The notes below the pieces were generated by a model. It saw only the letters and a program-made list of their open reading frames with translations. It was not told the origin of the DNA and searched no databases. This document shows positions 1 to 9,584 of a stretch of DNA of 64,000 nucleotides, in pieces. Within the stretch, counting starts at the first letter, position 1; the number at the start of each line of letters is the position of its first letter. This stretch comes from JAHEEL01 sp942491345 (GTDB lineage Bacteria > Actinomycetota > Acidimicrobiia > Spongiisociales > UBA5794), in contig CALOAN010000053.1 in the NCBI GenBank assembly GCA_942491345.1, forward strand, positions 124,001 to 188,000. Reading direction: 5' to 3'. Position numbers and translations under genes: made by a program.

Positions 1-1
1 C

Positions 2-706
2 CAAGCTCCATCGGATCGGGCGATGACGATCGCGATCTGCACCGTGCACTCGGTGATGAGCGCACGAAAGGACCCGGCGCTGCGAAAAGCCCTGAACAAC
101 GCTGACATCGCAACGTGTGACGGAGTGCCGTTGGTATGGGCCATCAGGATGACCGCACGACCTGAGCAACAGCGGGTGTACGGACCCGGCCTCATGCGCC
201 ACACGCTGGTCGCCGGATTGCCCGGGCACCGCCACTACCTGTTCGGCTCGACGCCCGAGACGATCGAGCTGCTGCAGAAACGGGCCGCGGACTTCGCGCC
301 TGCAGCCAAGATCGTCGGCAGCGAATCGCCCCCGTTCCGCACGCCGACCCCGGAGGAGGAAGAGGCGATGCTCGAGCGAATCCGCGTCAGCGGCGCAAAC
401 ATCGTCTGGGTTGGACTGGGTATGCCGAAACAGGAACTCTGGATGGAACGCGTCGGTGATCGCCTTCCCGGAGTCACACTCGTGGGTGTTGGCGCGGCAT
501 TCGACTTCCTGGCTGAGACGAAGGCGCAGGCACCGGCTTGGATGCAGCGCAGCGGACTCGAATGGTTGTTCCGCCTGTCCCAGGAGCCCCGCCGGCTCTG
601 GCGCCGGTATCTGTGGAACAACCCCGCCTATCTCATGCTGCTCGCTCGGCAGGTTCTGGCGAATCGGCTCCGAGGCGGGCGACGGTCCCCCGAGAAGGCG
701 GGCTAG
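2..706 (+). CDS. WecG/TagA/CpsF-family glycosyltransferase, 5' end cut by window edge
   Basis: This is a GT26-type enzyme that transfers a sugar (N-acetylmannosamine or a uronic acid in characterised members) to a lipid-linked intermediate during surface polysaccharide synthesis. The reading frame is open from the first bases of the window. The family's usual N-terminal strand before the Asp-Gly motif appears partly missing, so the gene probably begins upstream and the ATG at 23 is only the first internal Met. Visible family signatures are DGVPLVWA near residue 35 counted from that Met, GLGMPKQELWM near residue 135, and the GVGAAFDFLAE stretch. It leads a run of plus-strand glycan genes. The donor sugar and the acceptor cannot be read from the sequence. 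Confidence 0.85.
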   Translation, partial: QAPSDRAMTIAICTVHSVMSARKDPALRKALNNADIATCDGVPLVWAIRMTARPEQQRVYGPGLMRHTLVAGLPGHRHYLFGSTPETIELLQKRAADFAPAAKIVGSESPPFRTPTPEEEEAMLERIRVSGANIVWVGLGMPKQELWMERVGDRLPGVTLVGVGAAFDFLAETKAQAPAWMQRSGLEWLFRLSQEPRRLWRRYLWNNPAYLMLLARQVLANRLRGGRRSPEKAG

Positions 707-767
707 TGGACCACGCGAACGCGATTGGATGCTCGCGGGCCACCGAATCGAGCGCCCACCGCACGGT

Positions 768-789
768 CCCTTCACCACCCGGTGAAGGG
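768..789. terminator. Terminator-like hairpin after the WecG-type gene
   Basis: A perfect 9-bp stem (CCCTTCACC / GGTGAAGGG) with a 4-nt loop lies about 60 bases after the WecG-type stop codon and before the next glycosyltransferase. No T tract follows, so intrinsic termination is uncertain. It could be an RNA stability element. Confidence 0.35.
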
Positions 790-848
790 TCGCGACGCTC
801 TGCGCTGCAGCCGCGACCATCCATCGATCCAGGGTTGGAACGAACACA

Positions 849-2030
849 TTGAACATTGTCGTCTGCCACAACTACTTCCGCGAACGCGGCGGAGAAGACC
901 AAGTCTTTGAAGATGAGGTGAGATTGCTGCGCGCCGGAGGACACCAGGTCACCGAGTTCGTTCGCAGAAACACCGAGATGTCCGGAATCGATGTTTCACT
1001 GACTGCCGTCCAGGCTCCTTGGAACCGATCGGCATACAACGAACTCCTTCGGACCGCGCGGTTGGTATCGGCGGACGTGGTTCACATTCACAACACGTTG
1101 CCACAGCTCTCTCCTGCCGTATTCAAGGCCGCCCACGCGTCCGGCGCCGCCGTCGTCCACACGCTCCACAACTACCGCTGGGCGTGTCCGAAGGGCATCC
1201 TCTTTCGCGACGGAAAGCCCTGTGAAGATTGCCTCGGGCTGACCGTCCCATGGCCGGCGATACGTCACAGCTGCTACCGCGGGAGCCGGGCCGGCAGCAC
1301 GGTCGTGGCAACCACGCTGGCAGTCCACAACCTTCTGGGAACGCCCCAGAGCGCCGACGCGTACATCGCTGCAGGGACGTTCATCAAGGAGAAGATGACT
1401 GAGGCCGGCCTCCCGGGCGAACGTATTCATCTCAAGCCGAATTTCCTCGATCCCGATCCGGGGCCCGGAACCGGTGCCGGCGGTTTCGCGATGTACCTCG
1501 GCAGGCTCTCGCCCGAAAAGAAGGTCGATACGTTGCTCGACGCCTGGGAGCAGCTCGATCGCCCAGTGCCGCTCAAGATCTCCGGCGATGGGCCGCTGCG
1601 TCCGCAGGTTGAGTCCGCCGCGGCTCGTATGCCGAACGTCGACTACCTGGGATTCGCCCCACGCGAAGAGGTCAACCGTCTGCTCGGCGAGGCCGGATTC
1701 TTGGTCTTCACGTCGGGAACCTACGAAGCGCAACCACTCACGATCCTCGAGAGTTTTGCCCGCGGAACCCCGGTCATCGCGGGTCGGCTCGGAGCCATGG
1801 CGAGCATGGTCGAGGATGGGCTCACCGGTTGGCTCTTCGAGCCCGGTGATGCGGCCGAGCTGGCGCGGTTGGTGTCGGACGCCTCCAAAGACCCCGACAC
1901 CTTGCGGCAGATGCGATCGTCGGTTCGGGCCGACTTCGAGGCAAAGTACTCAATTGAGAACAATCTCGACCGATTGCTAGAGATCTACCGCGAAGCGATG
2001 GAATACCGCGACGCCAGGCAGAGGAGTTGA
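849..2030 (+). CDS. GT4-family glycosyltransferase
   Basis: This is a cytoplasmic GT-B fold glycosyltransferase of about 393 residues, the normal length for family 4, and is expected to add a sugar to a growing glycan. The N-terminus (MNIVVCHNYF, then RGGED) is the usual first strand and loop of this subgroup, so the TTG at 849 is accepted although the ribosome site is weak. The middle has HTLHNYRWACPKG followed by a short Cys-rich stretch with RDGKPCEDCLG. The C-terminal half carries the nucleotide-sugar binding pattern, with LGRLSPEKKVDTLL and later TYEAQPLTILESFARGTPVI, the E-x7-E region. The stop overlaps the ribosome-binding region of the next gene, so the two are probably cotranscribed. 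It is clearly related to the minus-strand glycosyltransferase at 5036-6190. Confidence 0.88.
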   Translation: MNIVVCHNYFRERGGEDQVFEDEVRLLRAGGHQVTEFVRRNTEMSGIDVSLTAVQAPWNRSAYNELLRTARLVSADVVHIHNTLPQLSPAVFKAAHASGAAVVHTLHNYRWACPKGILFRDGKPCEDCLGLTVPWPAIRHSCYRGSRAGSTVVATTLAVHNLLGTPQSADAYIAAGTFIKEKMTEAGLPGERIHLKPNFLDPDPGPGTGAGGFAMYLGRLSPEKKVDTLLDAWEQLDRPVPLKISGDGPLRPQVESAAARMPNVDYLGFAPREEVNRLLGEAGFLVFTSGTYEAQPLTILESFARGTPVIAGRLGAMASMVEDGLTGWLFEPGDAAELARLVSDASKDPDTLRQMRSSVRADFEAKYSIENNLDRLLEIYREAMEYRDARQRS

Positions 2031-2032
2031 AC

Positions 2033-2773
2033 ATGAGAGCAGTCATTCTCGCCGGCGGGAAGGGCACACGCCTCGCCCCATACACGGTGACGTTTCCGAA
2101 GCCGTTGGTTCCGGTCGGTGACATGCCAATCCTCGAGATCGTGATTCGGCAGCTCCGGTCTGCAGGATTCGATCACATCACGATGGCGGTTGGCCACCTC
2201 GCGGAGCTCATCGAGGCGTACTTCGGAGACGGCAGTCGTTGGGGAGTCAAGGTCGACTACTCCCGTGAAGAGACGCCCCTCGGCACGGTTGCCCCGATCA
2301 AGCTCATCGAGGATCTCCCGGAGACGTTCCTCGTCATGAATGGTGACGTTCTCACAACGCTCCCCTATCGCTCGCTGTTCGATAGCCATGTGACGTCGGG
2401 AGCGGAGTTCACCATTGCCTGCCACCGCCTCAACGTACAGATCGACTACGGCCTGATCGAGTTCGACGGACGGCTCCGCGTCACTGGGTACCGCGAGAAG
2501 CCAACGTTCCCGGGTGATGTCTCGATGGGGGTCTACGTCTTCTCGCGCGGGGCGCTCGATCTCGTTCCGCACGGCGAGTACATGGACATCCCCACGCTCG
2601 TGACGCGACTCGTCGAAGAAGGAAGGGAAGTGCGGGCCTCGCTGGCGGAGTGCCGGTGGCTCGACATCGGCCGCCAGGAAGACTACGCACGGGCAATTGC
2701 CACATTCGACGAACTGCGCGGCGAGTTCTTGCCAGAAAGCGACACCGGAACCGCAGGGGAGGAGATCGCATGA
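2033..2773 (+). CDS. Sugar-1-phosphate nucleotidyltransferase
   Basis: This enzyme is expected to make an NDP-sugar donor (for example GDP-mannose or dTDP/UDP-glucose) from a sugar-1-phosphate and an NTP. The signature LAGGKGTRLAPYT, then FPKPLVPV, occupies residues 6-27 and is the nucleotide-binding loop of the NTP_transferase family. A catalytic Asp lies in VMNGDVLT. The protein is about 246 residues, so it lacks the left-handed beta-helix domain found in longer GlmU/ManC types. An ATG at 2033 is preferred over an upstream in-frame TTG because GAGGAG sits six bases before it. It overlaps the next gene by four bases (ATGA). Specificity cannot be assigned from sequence alone. Confidence 0.85.
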   Translation: MRAVILAGGKGTRLAPYTVTFPKPLVPVGDMPILEIVIRQLRSAGFDHITMAVGHLAELIEAYFGDGSRWGVKVDYSREETPLGTVAPIKLIEDLPETFLVMNGDVLTTLPYRSLFDSHVTSGAEFTIACHRLNVQIDYGLIEFDGRLRVTGYREKPTFPGDVSMGVYVFSRGALDLVPHGEYMDIPTLVTRLVEEGREVRASLAECRWLDIGRQEDYARAIATFDELRGEFLPESDTGTAGEEIA

Positions 2774-3733
2774 ACATCTTGGTCATTGGAGGAGCGGGAT
2801 ACGTCGGATCGCCGTTGGTCTATCGCCTCTGGCGGGAGGGACACAACGTCACCGTGCTCGACGTTCTCCTTTTTGGAGGCGAATCGCTGCTGCCACTCAA
2901 CGGTCAGGATCGATATCGCCTCGTGATTGGCGACCTCCGGTCGGAGGCAGCTGCTCGATCAGGTCATGCCCGGCCAGGATGCTGTTGTCCTTCTGGGGGC
3001 GATCGTCGGTGAACCGGCGAGCAATCGTGATCCCGAGCTGACCGTCTCGACGAACCTGCACGGTTCCGCCAAGGTCCTCGACGCAGCACAGCGTCACCGA
3101 GTGCCCCGGTTCGTGTTCACCAGCACCTGCAGCAACTACGGCGTCTCCGACGCAAGCGGCCCGATCAAGGAAGACGCGCCGCTCATGCCGATCTCACCAT
3201 ATTCCGAGACCAAGGTGGCTGCCGAGGAGTTGATCATCGGCGCCGCCGGGCCAGACTTCGCGCCGACCGTTCTCCGTCTGTCGACAGCGTTCGGCATGTC
3301 CCCGCGGATGCGCTTTGACTTGCTTGTCTCAGACTTCACGGCGGCAGCGGTTATCGATGGCAAAGTCACGATCTATGGTGAACAGTTCTGGCGTCCCTTC
3401 GTCCATGTGCAGGACATCGCGAAGGCGATCGGTCTCGTCCTCACCGCCGACCCGGCGATCGTGACCGGGGAGGTCTTCAATGTCGGAGCGAACGACAACA
3501 ACATCCAGAAGATCGGGCTTGGACAAGCCGTCCAGCGCCTGGTGCCCGGTACAGATCTGGAATTCGTTGAGCGCAACGAGGACCCTCGTTCCTATCGCGT
3601 GGACTTCGCCAAGATCACCGAGCGCCTGGGTTTCACCGCCGACTGGTCGATCGACGACGGGATCCGGGAACTTGCGCCCGCGCTCGAGCACGGTGTCTTC
3701 GGGCGTCCGTCGGAAGCCCGCTACCACAACTAG
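2770..3733 (+). pseudogene. NAD-dependent epimerase/dehydratase, interrupted by a one-base frameshift
   Basis: This is an extended short-chain dehydrogenase that would act on an NDP-sugar. The N-terminal frame starts at the ATG at 2770 with MNILVIGGAGYVG (the GxxGxxG Rossmann motif) and reads to GDLRSE near 2946. The family continues one frame over with QLLDQVMPGQDAVVLLGAI, and the catalytic YSETK and the FVHVQDIA segment follow to the stop at 3733. Removing one G from the TCGGAGG at 2941-2947 restores a single 320-residue protein, the usual family length. Either the gene is broken in this strain or one base is wrong. It lies in a sugar-nucleotide run with the nucleotidyltransferase and glycosyltransferases, so it probably tailors their donor sugar. 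Confidence 0.82.
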
Positions 3734-3779
3734 GAGCAGTCGGTGACGCGTTTGATCTCCAGGTCCGGCTGCCGATCCC

Positions 3780-4991
3780 ATGCCTAACTCCTCCGACGTT
3801 GTTGTTGTCGGCGGCGGTCTGGTCGGTCTTGCTACGGCCCATGCGCTCACGACGTCGAACCCCGACCTGAGCCTCCGCGTGGTGGAGGCCGAAACAGGAG
3901 TAGCGCGACATCAAAGCGGGCGCAACAGCGGGGTGCTTCACTCGGGGGTCTACTACCAGCCCGGATCCCAGAAGGCCGCACTGTGCGTCGATGGAGCACG
4001 GAAGATGTCTGAATTCTGCGCGGAGCACGGCGTCGCCATCGAACATACCGGGAAGGTGATCATCGCGACGTCGGCGTCGGAGATCGACACGTTGAACGAC
4101 CTCGAGCGTCGCGGTCGCGCCAACGGGCTTGCGGACCTCGAGATGGTCGACGAAGCGGGCCTTCGGGAGCACGAACCACATGCGACCGGCATCCAAGCCC
4201 TGTTCGTCCCCCAAGCCGGTGTTGTGGACTTCGGCGGCGTAGCCCGCCAGTTGGTCTCCTTGCTGCAATCGTCGGGCCATGAGGTCCAAACGAGCTTCGA
4301 TGTCGTGGCGATCGAACACGCCGGACCCGAGTACCGGCTCACCTCCCGTACCGGTGATCAGATGACAGCGAGGTATCTCGTCAACTGTGCGGGGTTGCAC
4401 TCCGACCGGGTCGCCCGCATGGCCGGCGCAGATCCGCAGTTGCGCATCGTCCCGTTCCGGGGCGAGTACTACGTGCTCTCAGCGGAGAAATCCCCGCTCG
4501 TCCGACATCTCGTGTATCCCGTCCCGGATCCGAGGTTCCCCTTCCTCGGAGTGCATTTCACGCGCCGTATCGATGGCGCGGTGGAAGTAGGACCTAACGC
4601 CGTGGTGGCGCTCGGACGGCACAACTACCGCGGAGAGGGCGGTGTGAGCCTCGCCGACATGCGCGAGATGGCAACGGCGCCCGAATTGTGGCGTCTCGGC
4701 GCGCGCTACTGGCGCACCGGGGGCAGTGAGATGATCCGATCGCGGAGCCGTCGCCTCTATGCCGCTGCGGCTCGCAAGATGATCCCGGGGATTGGAGCGA
4801 ACGATCTCAGCCGAGGCGGTTCGGGGATCCGAGCGCAGGCAATCCTGAAGGATGGAACGCTGGTTGATGACTTCGCCATCGAGGAGTCCGACCGTGCGCT
4901 CCATGTGCTCAATGCGCCGTCACCCGCAGCCACAGCATCCTTGGCAATCGGCGAGGTCATCGCAGACCGGGCGCTCGCCGCCATCGCCTGA
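3780..4991 (+). CDS. lhgO: FAD-dependent L-2-hydroxyglutarate oxidase-like protein
   Basis: This is a DAO-family flavoprotein of 403 residues that most resembles LhgO, which oxidises L-2-hydroxyglutarate to 2-oxoglutarate and passes electrons to oxygen or quinone. The FAD dinucleotide motif VVVVGGGLVGLATAHAL is at residues 7-23. The family signature HQSGRNSGVLHSGVYY, near residue 44, matches the LhgO form of this loop. C-terminal segments around GSGIRAQ and FAIEESDRALHVLNAPSPAAT are also typical. It sits 46 bases after the epimerase on the same strand, but its substrate has no obvious link to glycan synthesis. A related glycerol-3-phosphate-type or sugar oxidase role is the main alternative. 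Confidence 0.8.
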   Translation: MPNSSDVVVVGGGLVGLATAHALTTSNPDLSLRVVEAETGVARHQSGRNSGVLHSGVYYQPGSQKAALCVDGARKMSEFCAEHGVAIEHTGKVIIATSASEIDTLNDLERRGRANGLADLEMVDEAGLREHEPHATGIQALFVPQAGVVDFGGVARQLVSLLQSSGHEVQTSFDVVAIEHAGPEYRLTSRTGDQMTARYLVNCAGLHSDRVARMAGADPQLRIVPFRGEYYVLSAEKSPLVRHLVYPVPDPRFPFLGVHFTRRIDGAVEVGPNAVVALGRHNYRGEGGVSLADMREMATAPELWRLGARYWRTGGSEMIRSRSRRLYAAAARKMIPGIGANDLSRGGSGIRAQAILKDGTLVDDFAIEESDRALHVLNAPSPAATASLAIGEVIADRALAAIA

Positions 4992-5035
4992 CCCGGACCA
5001 CGATCGAGGCAGTGGGCTCTTCCGGCACACGCTGA

Positions 5036-6190
5036 TCAACCGTCCACAAGTTCCCGATAGACCGTCCTCAGGCGTTCGAGCGCAATTGAAGGCTCGAATT
5101 CGCTGATATACCGAGATCGGGCGGCAGCACCGGCTCGATCGACAGCCTCGTCGTCGGCCAAGGCCACCAACGCCGATTCCCATGAGTCCACGTCCCCGGG
5201 TTCAACGAACCACCCCGCCCCATCGGTACCGAGAACCTCCGGCCTCGTGCCAACCGCTCCAGCAATCACCGGGAGGCCGGCCGCCAACGCCTCTGCGAGA
5301 CTCAAGCCAAGCGTCTCGAAGTACCGCGAGGGAAACACCATCGCACGCGATGATCGCAGCACCCGTTCCATGTCCGCGCGATCCATCCAACCGAGGAAGC
5401 GGACTCGCGGGAGATTGAGCGCCTTGAGCGAAGCGCGTAGCGGCCCATCTCCGACCACCACGAGTTCGAGTGGCGCCGGCACGCGGCGCCAAGCTTCGAG
5501 GACCGTGCCGAGTCCCTTCCCCTCTTCAATTCGACCTACGTACACCACCGCCGACGACGCCGACGGCGGCTGAGTTCTCGGCCCAGGGTCAGGTACGAGG
5601 GGTGGCACCACCCGCATCCGATCGCGCGGAAGGCCAGCCTCCGCAAGTCGGTCGCCGACGAACGGCGTCGACACCACGAAGCGGTCGACGCCGCGTTCCC
5701 AGGTGTTCACGGCGCGGTTGAGCGCAATCGTCCCCGCGGCAATCAAGGACTGAGCAGCCGAGTCTCGATAGCACCGGTGAACAACCGACCGCCATGGTTG
5801 GCGCCCGAGGCAATCCGTGCACGGCGAACCGTCTCGAAAGAACACGCCGTTGGCACACATCAATCGATAGTTGTGGACCGTCATGACGACCGGAACCGAC
5901 CGACGTTTCAGCGCACCTATGACGGACGGCGTGAGGCGGTACCACGTGTTGTGTACGTGGGCCAGATCCGGGGCATGGAGGTCGACCATTTCGGTGATCC
6001 GTCGCGCCGATCTCGGGTTCCATGGAGCCATCACATAGGACGCAGACTGTGCCGCGATGGTCTCCGGGTTGGCCGCCCGGGCTACAACAACCTCGTCACC
6101 GGCGTCCTGCAGGGCGGCCGCCTCCACAGCCACGACCCGGTCCTCGCCACCTTCCTGCAAGTACGCGTTGTGGACCTGCAGGATCCTCAC
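5036..6190 (-). CDS. GT4-family glycosyltransferase, second copy
   Basis: This is a GT-B glycosyltransferase of 384 residues. The start is placed at a GTG at 6190 because VRILQVHNAYLQEGGED is the standard first strand of this group. The frame stays open far upstream only because it crosses the next gene in another frame. Shared landmarks with the plus-strand gene at 849-2030 are VHNYRLMCANGVFFRDG, then PCTDCLG, an HRCYRDS segment, and a C-terminal VVGDGPLR plus FETLGLSLAEALAAGLPVI. This points to an old duplication. It lies convergent with lhgO and just downstream of the Calx-beta gene. No clear ribosome site is visible before the chosen start, so that start is tentative. Confidence 0.85.
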   Translation of the reverse strand: MRILQVHNAYLQEGGEDRVVAVEAAALQDAGDEVVVARAANPETIAAQSASYVMAPWNPRSARRITEMVDLHAPDLAHVHNTWYRLTPSVIGALKRRSVPVVMTVHNYRLMCANGVFFRDGSPCTDCLGRQPWRSVVHRCYRDSAAQSLIAAGTIALNRAVNTWERGVDRFVVSTPFVGDRLAEAGLPRDRMRVVPPLVPDPGPRTQPPSASSAVVYVGRIEEGKGLGTVLEAWRRVPAPLELVVVGDGPLRASLKALNLPRVRFLGWMDRADMERVLRSSRAMVFPSRYFETLGLSLAEALAAGLPVIAGAVGTRPEVLGTDGAGWFVEPGDVDSWESALVALADDEAVDRAGAAARSRYISEFEPSIALERLRTVYRELVDG

Positions 6191-6257
6191 CGGGAGGCCA
6201 AGCCCGTAATCGTCCGGGTGCGACGCGAAAGCACCAGGTGTGCCCCGGCGCCGACGC

Positions 6258-9200
6258 TCACAGTCCGAAGTAGCCGGCCACGGGGAGGAACGGTGGCTGG
6301 CCCCACACGAACTGGTCGTCGGCGTTCCCTTGCGTATTGCTGTGTCGGAAGTACATGGTGGTGTTTGACGGCCGGAAGAGCGCCGGCGTGTCCATGGCGT
6401 CGCGAGTCCAGTCGCCGGCGACCAGCCGGTCCCCTGGGTCGCCGAAGTAGAACTGGTTGTCGGCAATACCCTGCGTATGCGAGTTGCGGAAGTAGACGAA
6501 TCCTGTGGATTCCCGGTGGAGTCCGACCGTCTCGATTCCGTTGCGGTTGAAGTCACCGACGAATGGCTTGTCGCCGGGGTTGCCGAAGTAGTAGCTGAAC
6601 TCTGCAGCCCCCAGGCCACCGTCGTTTGCTCCGAGCGCATTGATGATGAAGACGCGACCTTCCGATGGTCGGTAGATCGAGACGGTGTCGCACCCGTTGC
6701 CGTTGAAGTCGCCGGCAAGCGGGATGTCACCCGGGTTGCCGAAGAAGAACCGGATATCAGCGATCCCCTGAGTGTTGCTGTTGCGCAGATACACGTAGCC
6801 GTCGCTCTGGCGATACAGACCCGGGGTCTCGGTCCCATTGCAGTCCCAATCGCCGACGAACGGATAGTCACCCGGATTCCCGTAGTAGAACGTCGTAACG
6901 TTGCCGAGTGCATTCCTCAGGTGCCAGATCCCGGTGCCCGGCTCTACGAGGCCGACGGTATCGAGATTCGAGCTGCCCTCCACGATGATCGGAACGGCAT
7001 CCCTCCGCTCAAACGCACCCTCTTCATCGGTGATGATGACGGTGATCGTGTGCCGCGAAGCAACCTGGTATGTGTGTGTGGCGGCAACGGTCCTGGTCGC
7101 CACTCCGGTGCCAGGCATCACCTGGTAGAAGTCCGGAGATCCATCCTCCCACGACACACGCACTTCGTGGGTGTCTGCCACGCCGGGGTCGCTGAATTGA
7201 ACATTCACTTTGGTGGTCTCACCGATGTTGAAGGTCGTCTTCGGATTCCCGGCAGCATCGGTGATCAGGAAACTGTCAATCGTCGGCGCCTGGTTGTCGT
7301 CGTCCTTGATCGTGCCGACCGCCTGGGCATCCGCAATCGCAGCCACGGGCGAATTGTTGAGATTCAGCAAGACCGTCTCGTCGATCTCGTCGATCGTGTC
7401 GTTGCGCACGGTGACTTCGACGACCTTTCAGCGTGTCACCGGGATCAAACACCAACGTTGTGGGAGCGATTGCTGTGTAGTCGCCAGGCGCCACGGCAGT
7501 ACCGTTCGCCGTCGAGTAGTCAACAGTCAACGGTCCACTCGCAGCAGGGAGCAGCGCGACGGTGAAGGATAGCGTCACCAATCCTGGCCCTTCCTTGACG
7601 GGCGTTGCATCGAGCACCGAGAACCCAGGAGGCCCGTCATTGTCAAGAATCGTGAGAGTGTGAGCATTGCCGCTCGGCGAGATCAATCCGCCGGTTGAGA
7701 CGGTCCCGAATCCGAGAACTACAGTCTCATTCAACTCCTTGCGCGTGTCGCCGGTCACCGTGAGCGTCACCGGCACAGTCGCGCCATCGGCCACACTACC
7801 GATCGATACCAGCGTCGGAGATGTGAACGTGAAGTCGTCTCCGGCGGCCGTCCCACCGGTCAGGACAACCTGCACCGTTGCCCCCGCGGGAACGGCGGGC
7901 CCCGTGGTGGCGGCCAGCCCGTTGGTGTCCACAACGAGATTGACGATTGCGGGCGCCGAGCCGGTGTCCCCTTCGGCGACGGCACTGGAGGCGAGTTCGA
8001 AGCCGACACTGAAGTTGTTGTCGGTGATGTTCGCCGTCACCGACGGCCCCGACAGGTTGTTGTAGTTCGTGTCCGCCGAAGAAGCGGTGTGCGTGATCGT
8101 CGCCACCTCCGGCCCCTCAACGATCGCGTCATTGACCGCCGTGACCGTCACCGTCTGCGGGATTGACCAGTTCCCCGAATTGAACGGCACCAACGCCGAA
8201 AGCGATACATCCGGGCCACCAGCCAGATTCACCGTCACCGTCGCCGACGGCGCAGACGACAAGGCGACCGTGTACGAATCTGTCGCACCACCCTCGGTCA
8301 CCGAAACCGACGCTTTCGACACCGACACAGCAGCCGAATCATTGTCCGTGATATTCGCCGTCACCGGAGACGCGGGTGTGATCCCGAGATACTCCGCTGC
8401 CGATCCCGCCTGAATCCCATGCGTCACCGTGCCGGTATGACCACCCTCAACAATCGCATCATCAACCGCCGTCACCGTCACCGTCTGCGGGGTAGACCAG
8501 TTCCCGGTCGTAAACGGCAACGTCGCCTTGTCCACCGTCACATCCGGATCACCCGTCACCGTCACCGTCACCCCGGCCGTCGGCTGCGACGTCAACACCA
8601 CCGTGTAGGTATCGGTCGCACCACCCTCAGTCACATTCGTCGTACCACCAGACTGCACCACCGACACCCCGGCCGAATCATTGTCCGTGATATTCGCCGT
8701 CACCGACGCGCCGGATGTGATCCCGAGATACTCCGCTGCCGATCCCGCCTGAATCCCATGCGTCACCGTGCCGGTATGACCACCCTCAACAATCGCATCA
8801 TCAACCGCCGTCACCGTCACCGTCTGCGGGGTCGACCAGTTCCCGGCCGTAAACGGCAGACCACGTCGCCTTGTTCACCGTCACATCCGGATCACCCGTC
8901 ACCGTGACCGTCACATTGCCCGTCGGCTGCGACGTCAACACCACCGTGTAGGTATCGGTCGCACCACCCTCAGTCACATTCGTCGTACCACCAGACTGCA
9001 CCACCGACACCCCGGCCGAATCATTGTCCGTGATATTCGCCGTCACCGACGGCCCCGAGATGTTGTAGTTCGTGTCCGCCGAAGTCGCAGCGTGTGTGAT
9101 GATCCCGGAGTGCGGGGAAGCCTCATCAACGGCATCATCAACCGCGGAGACCGTCACCGTCTGCGGCGTGGCAAAGTCCGTTGTCGTGAATGTCAGGACA

Positions 9201-9472
9201 ACGGAGGCCCCACCGTTCACCCTCACCTGCGCATCCGCCGTCACCGTCACCAGAACATTCGCTCCCGGCGCGTCCTCGAGCGCCACTGTGTAGGTGTCCG
9301 TCGTGCTGCCTTCGGTCACGTCCGTCGAACCGACGGATTCCGTGATCACCACTGCGTATGCCGCTCGTGCGGGCGGCGCGATCACAAAGAAGGAGGCGAT
9401 CAGCATCGCCACCAGGGCGACCCGTGTGTACCCCCTACCTGGGCGGTGTCGAGCGATCACGTGACCCTTCAT
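6258..9472 (-). pseudogene. Large secreted Calx-beta / PKD / GNPGD-repeat protein, two frameshifts
   Basis: Read with two corrections, this is one secreted protein of about 1069 residues. The ATG at 9472 has GGGAG about seven bases upstream and is followed by a signal peptide (VALVAMLIASFFVIAPPARA). Several Calx-beta domains follow, recognisable by VTEGGATDTYTV, TVTGDPDVTV and SVTANITDNDSAG. After these come a PKD-like segment near 7000-7280 and five C-terminal blade-like repeats containing FGNPGD, YLRNSNTQGIAD and a GDFNGNG metal-loop pattern. The first frameshift is a 4-base insertion (GACC) at 8859-8862, visible by comparison with the adjacent repeat copy. The second is one extra base at 7424-7425. 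It is likely an extracellular adhesin or matrix protein in its intact form. As given it is broken in two places. Confidence 0.8.
8333..9014 (-). repeat. Two tandem near-identical Calx-beta repeat units (339 and 343 bp)
   Basis: Two adjacent units, 8333-8671 and 8672-9014, are nearly identical at the DNA level. Each starts at GCCGAATCATTGTCCGTG, and the motif recurs at 9015 at the start of a partial third unit. The period is 339 bp (113 codons). The second unit is 343 bp because of the GACC insertion. Such high nucleotide identity points to recent duplication or homogenisation and makes the copy number prone to change by recombination or to misassembly. Confidence 0.85.
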
Positions 9473-9584
9473 GGCGGACTCCCTGCGCGTAAGTTCCGAT
9501 TGCGGGGCCAAATCTAGTCGCAGCAGTGGTTACTCAGTGCAGGCCATTCCAGAAATGGCACCGGTGAGCAGCGCCGACGGTCGC

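Noticed and set aside
2930..2950. Programmed frameshift in the epimerase
   Set aside because: No slippery heptamer or downstream pseudoknot is seen, and a single extra base explains it better.
6191..6913. Long minus-strand frame extending the second GT4 gene upstream to 6913
   Set aside because: The extra residues are Ser/Thr/Arg-rich and lie over the Calx-beta gene in another frame. The GT4 fold begins at VRILQVHN (6190).
8333..9060. Regular repeats as a CRISPR array
   Set aside because: The units are 339-bp coding repeats without short spacers and translate as Calx-beta domains.
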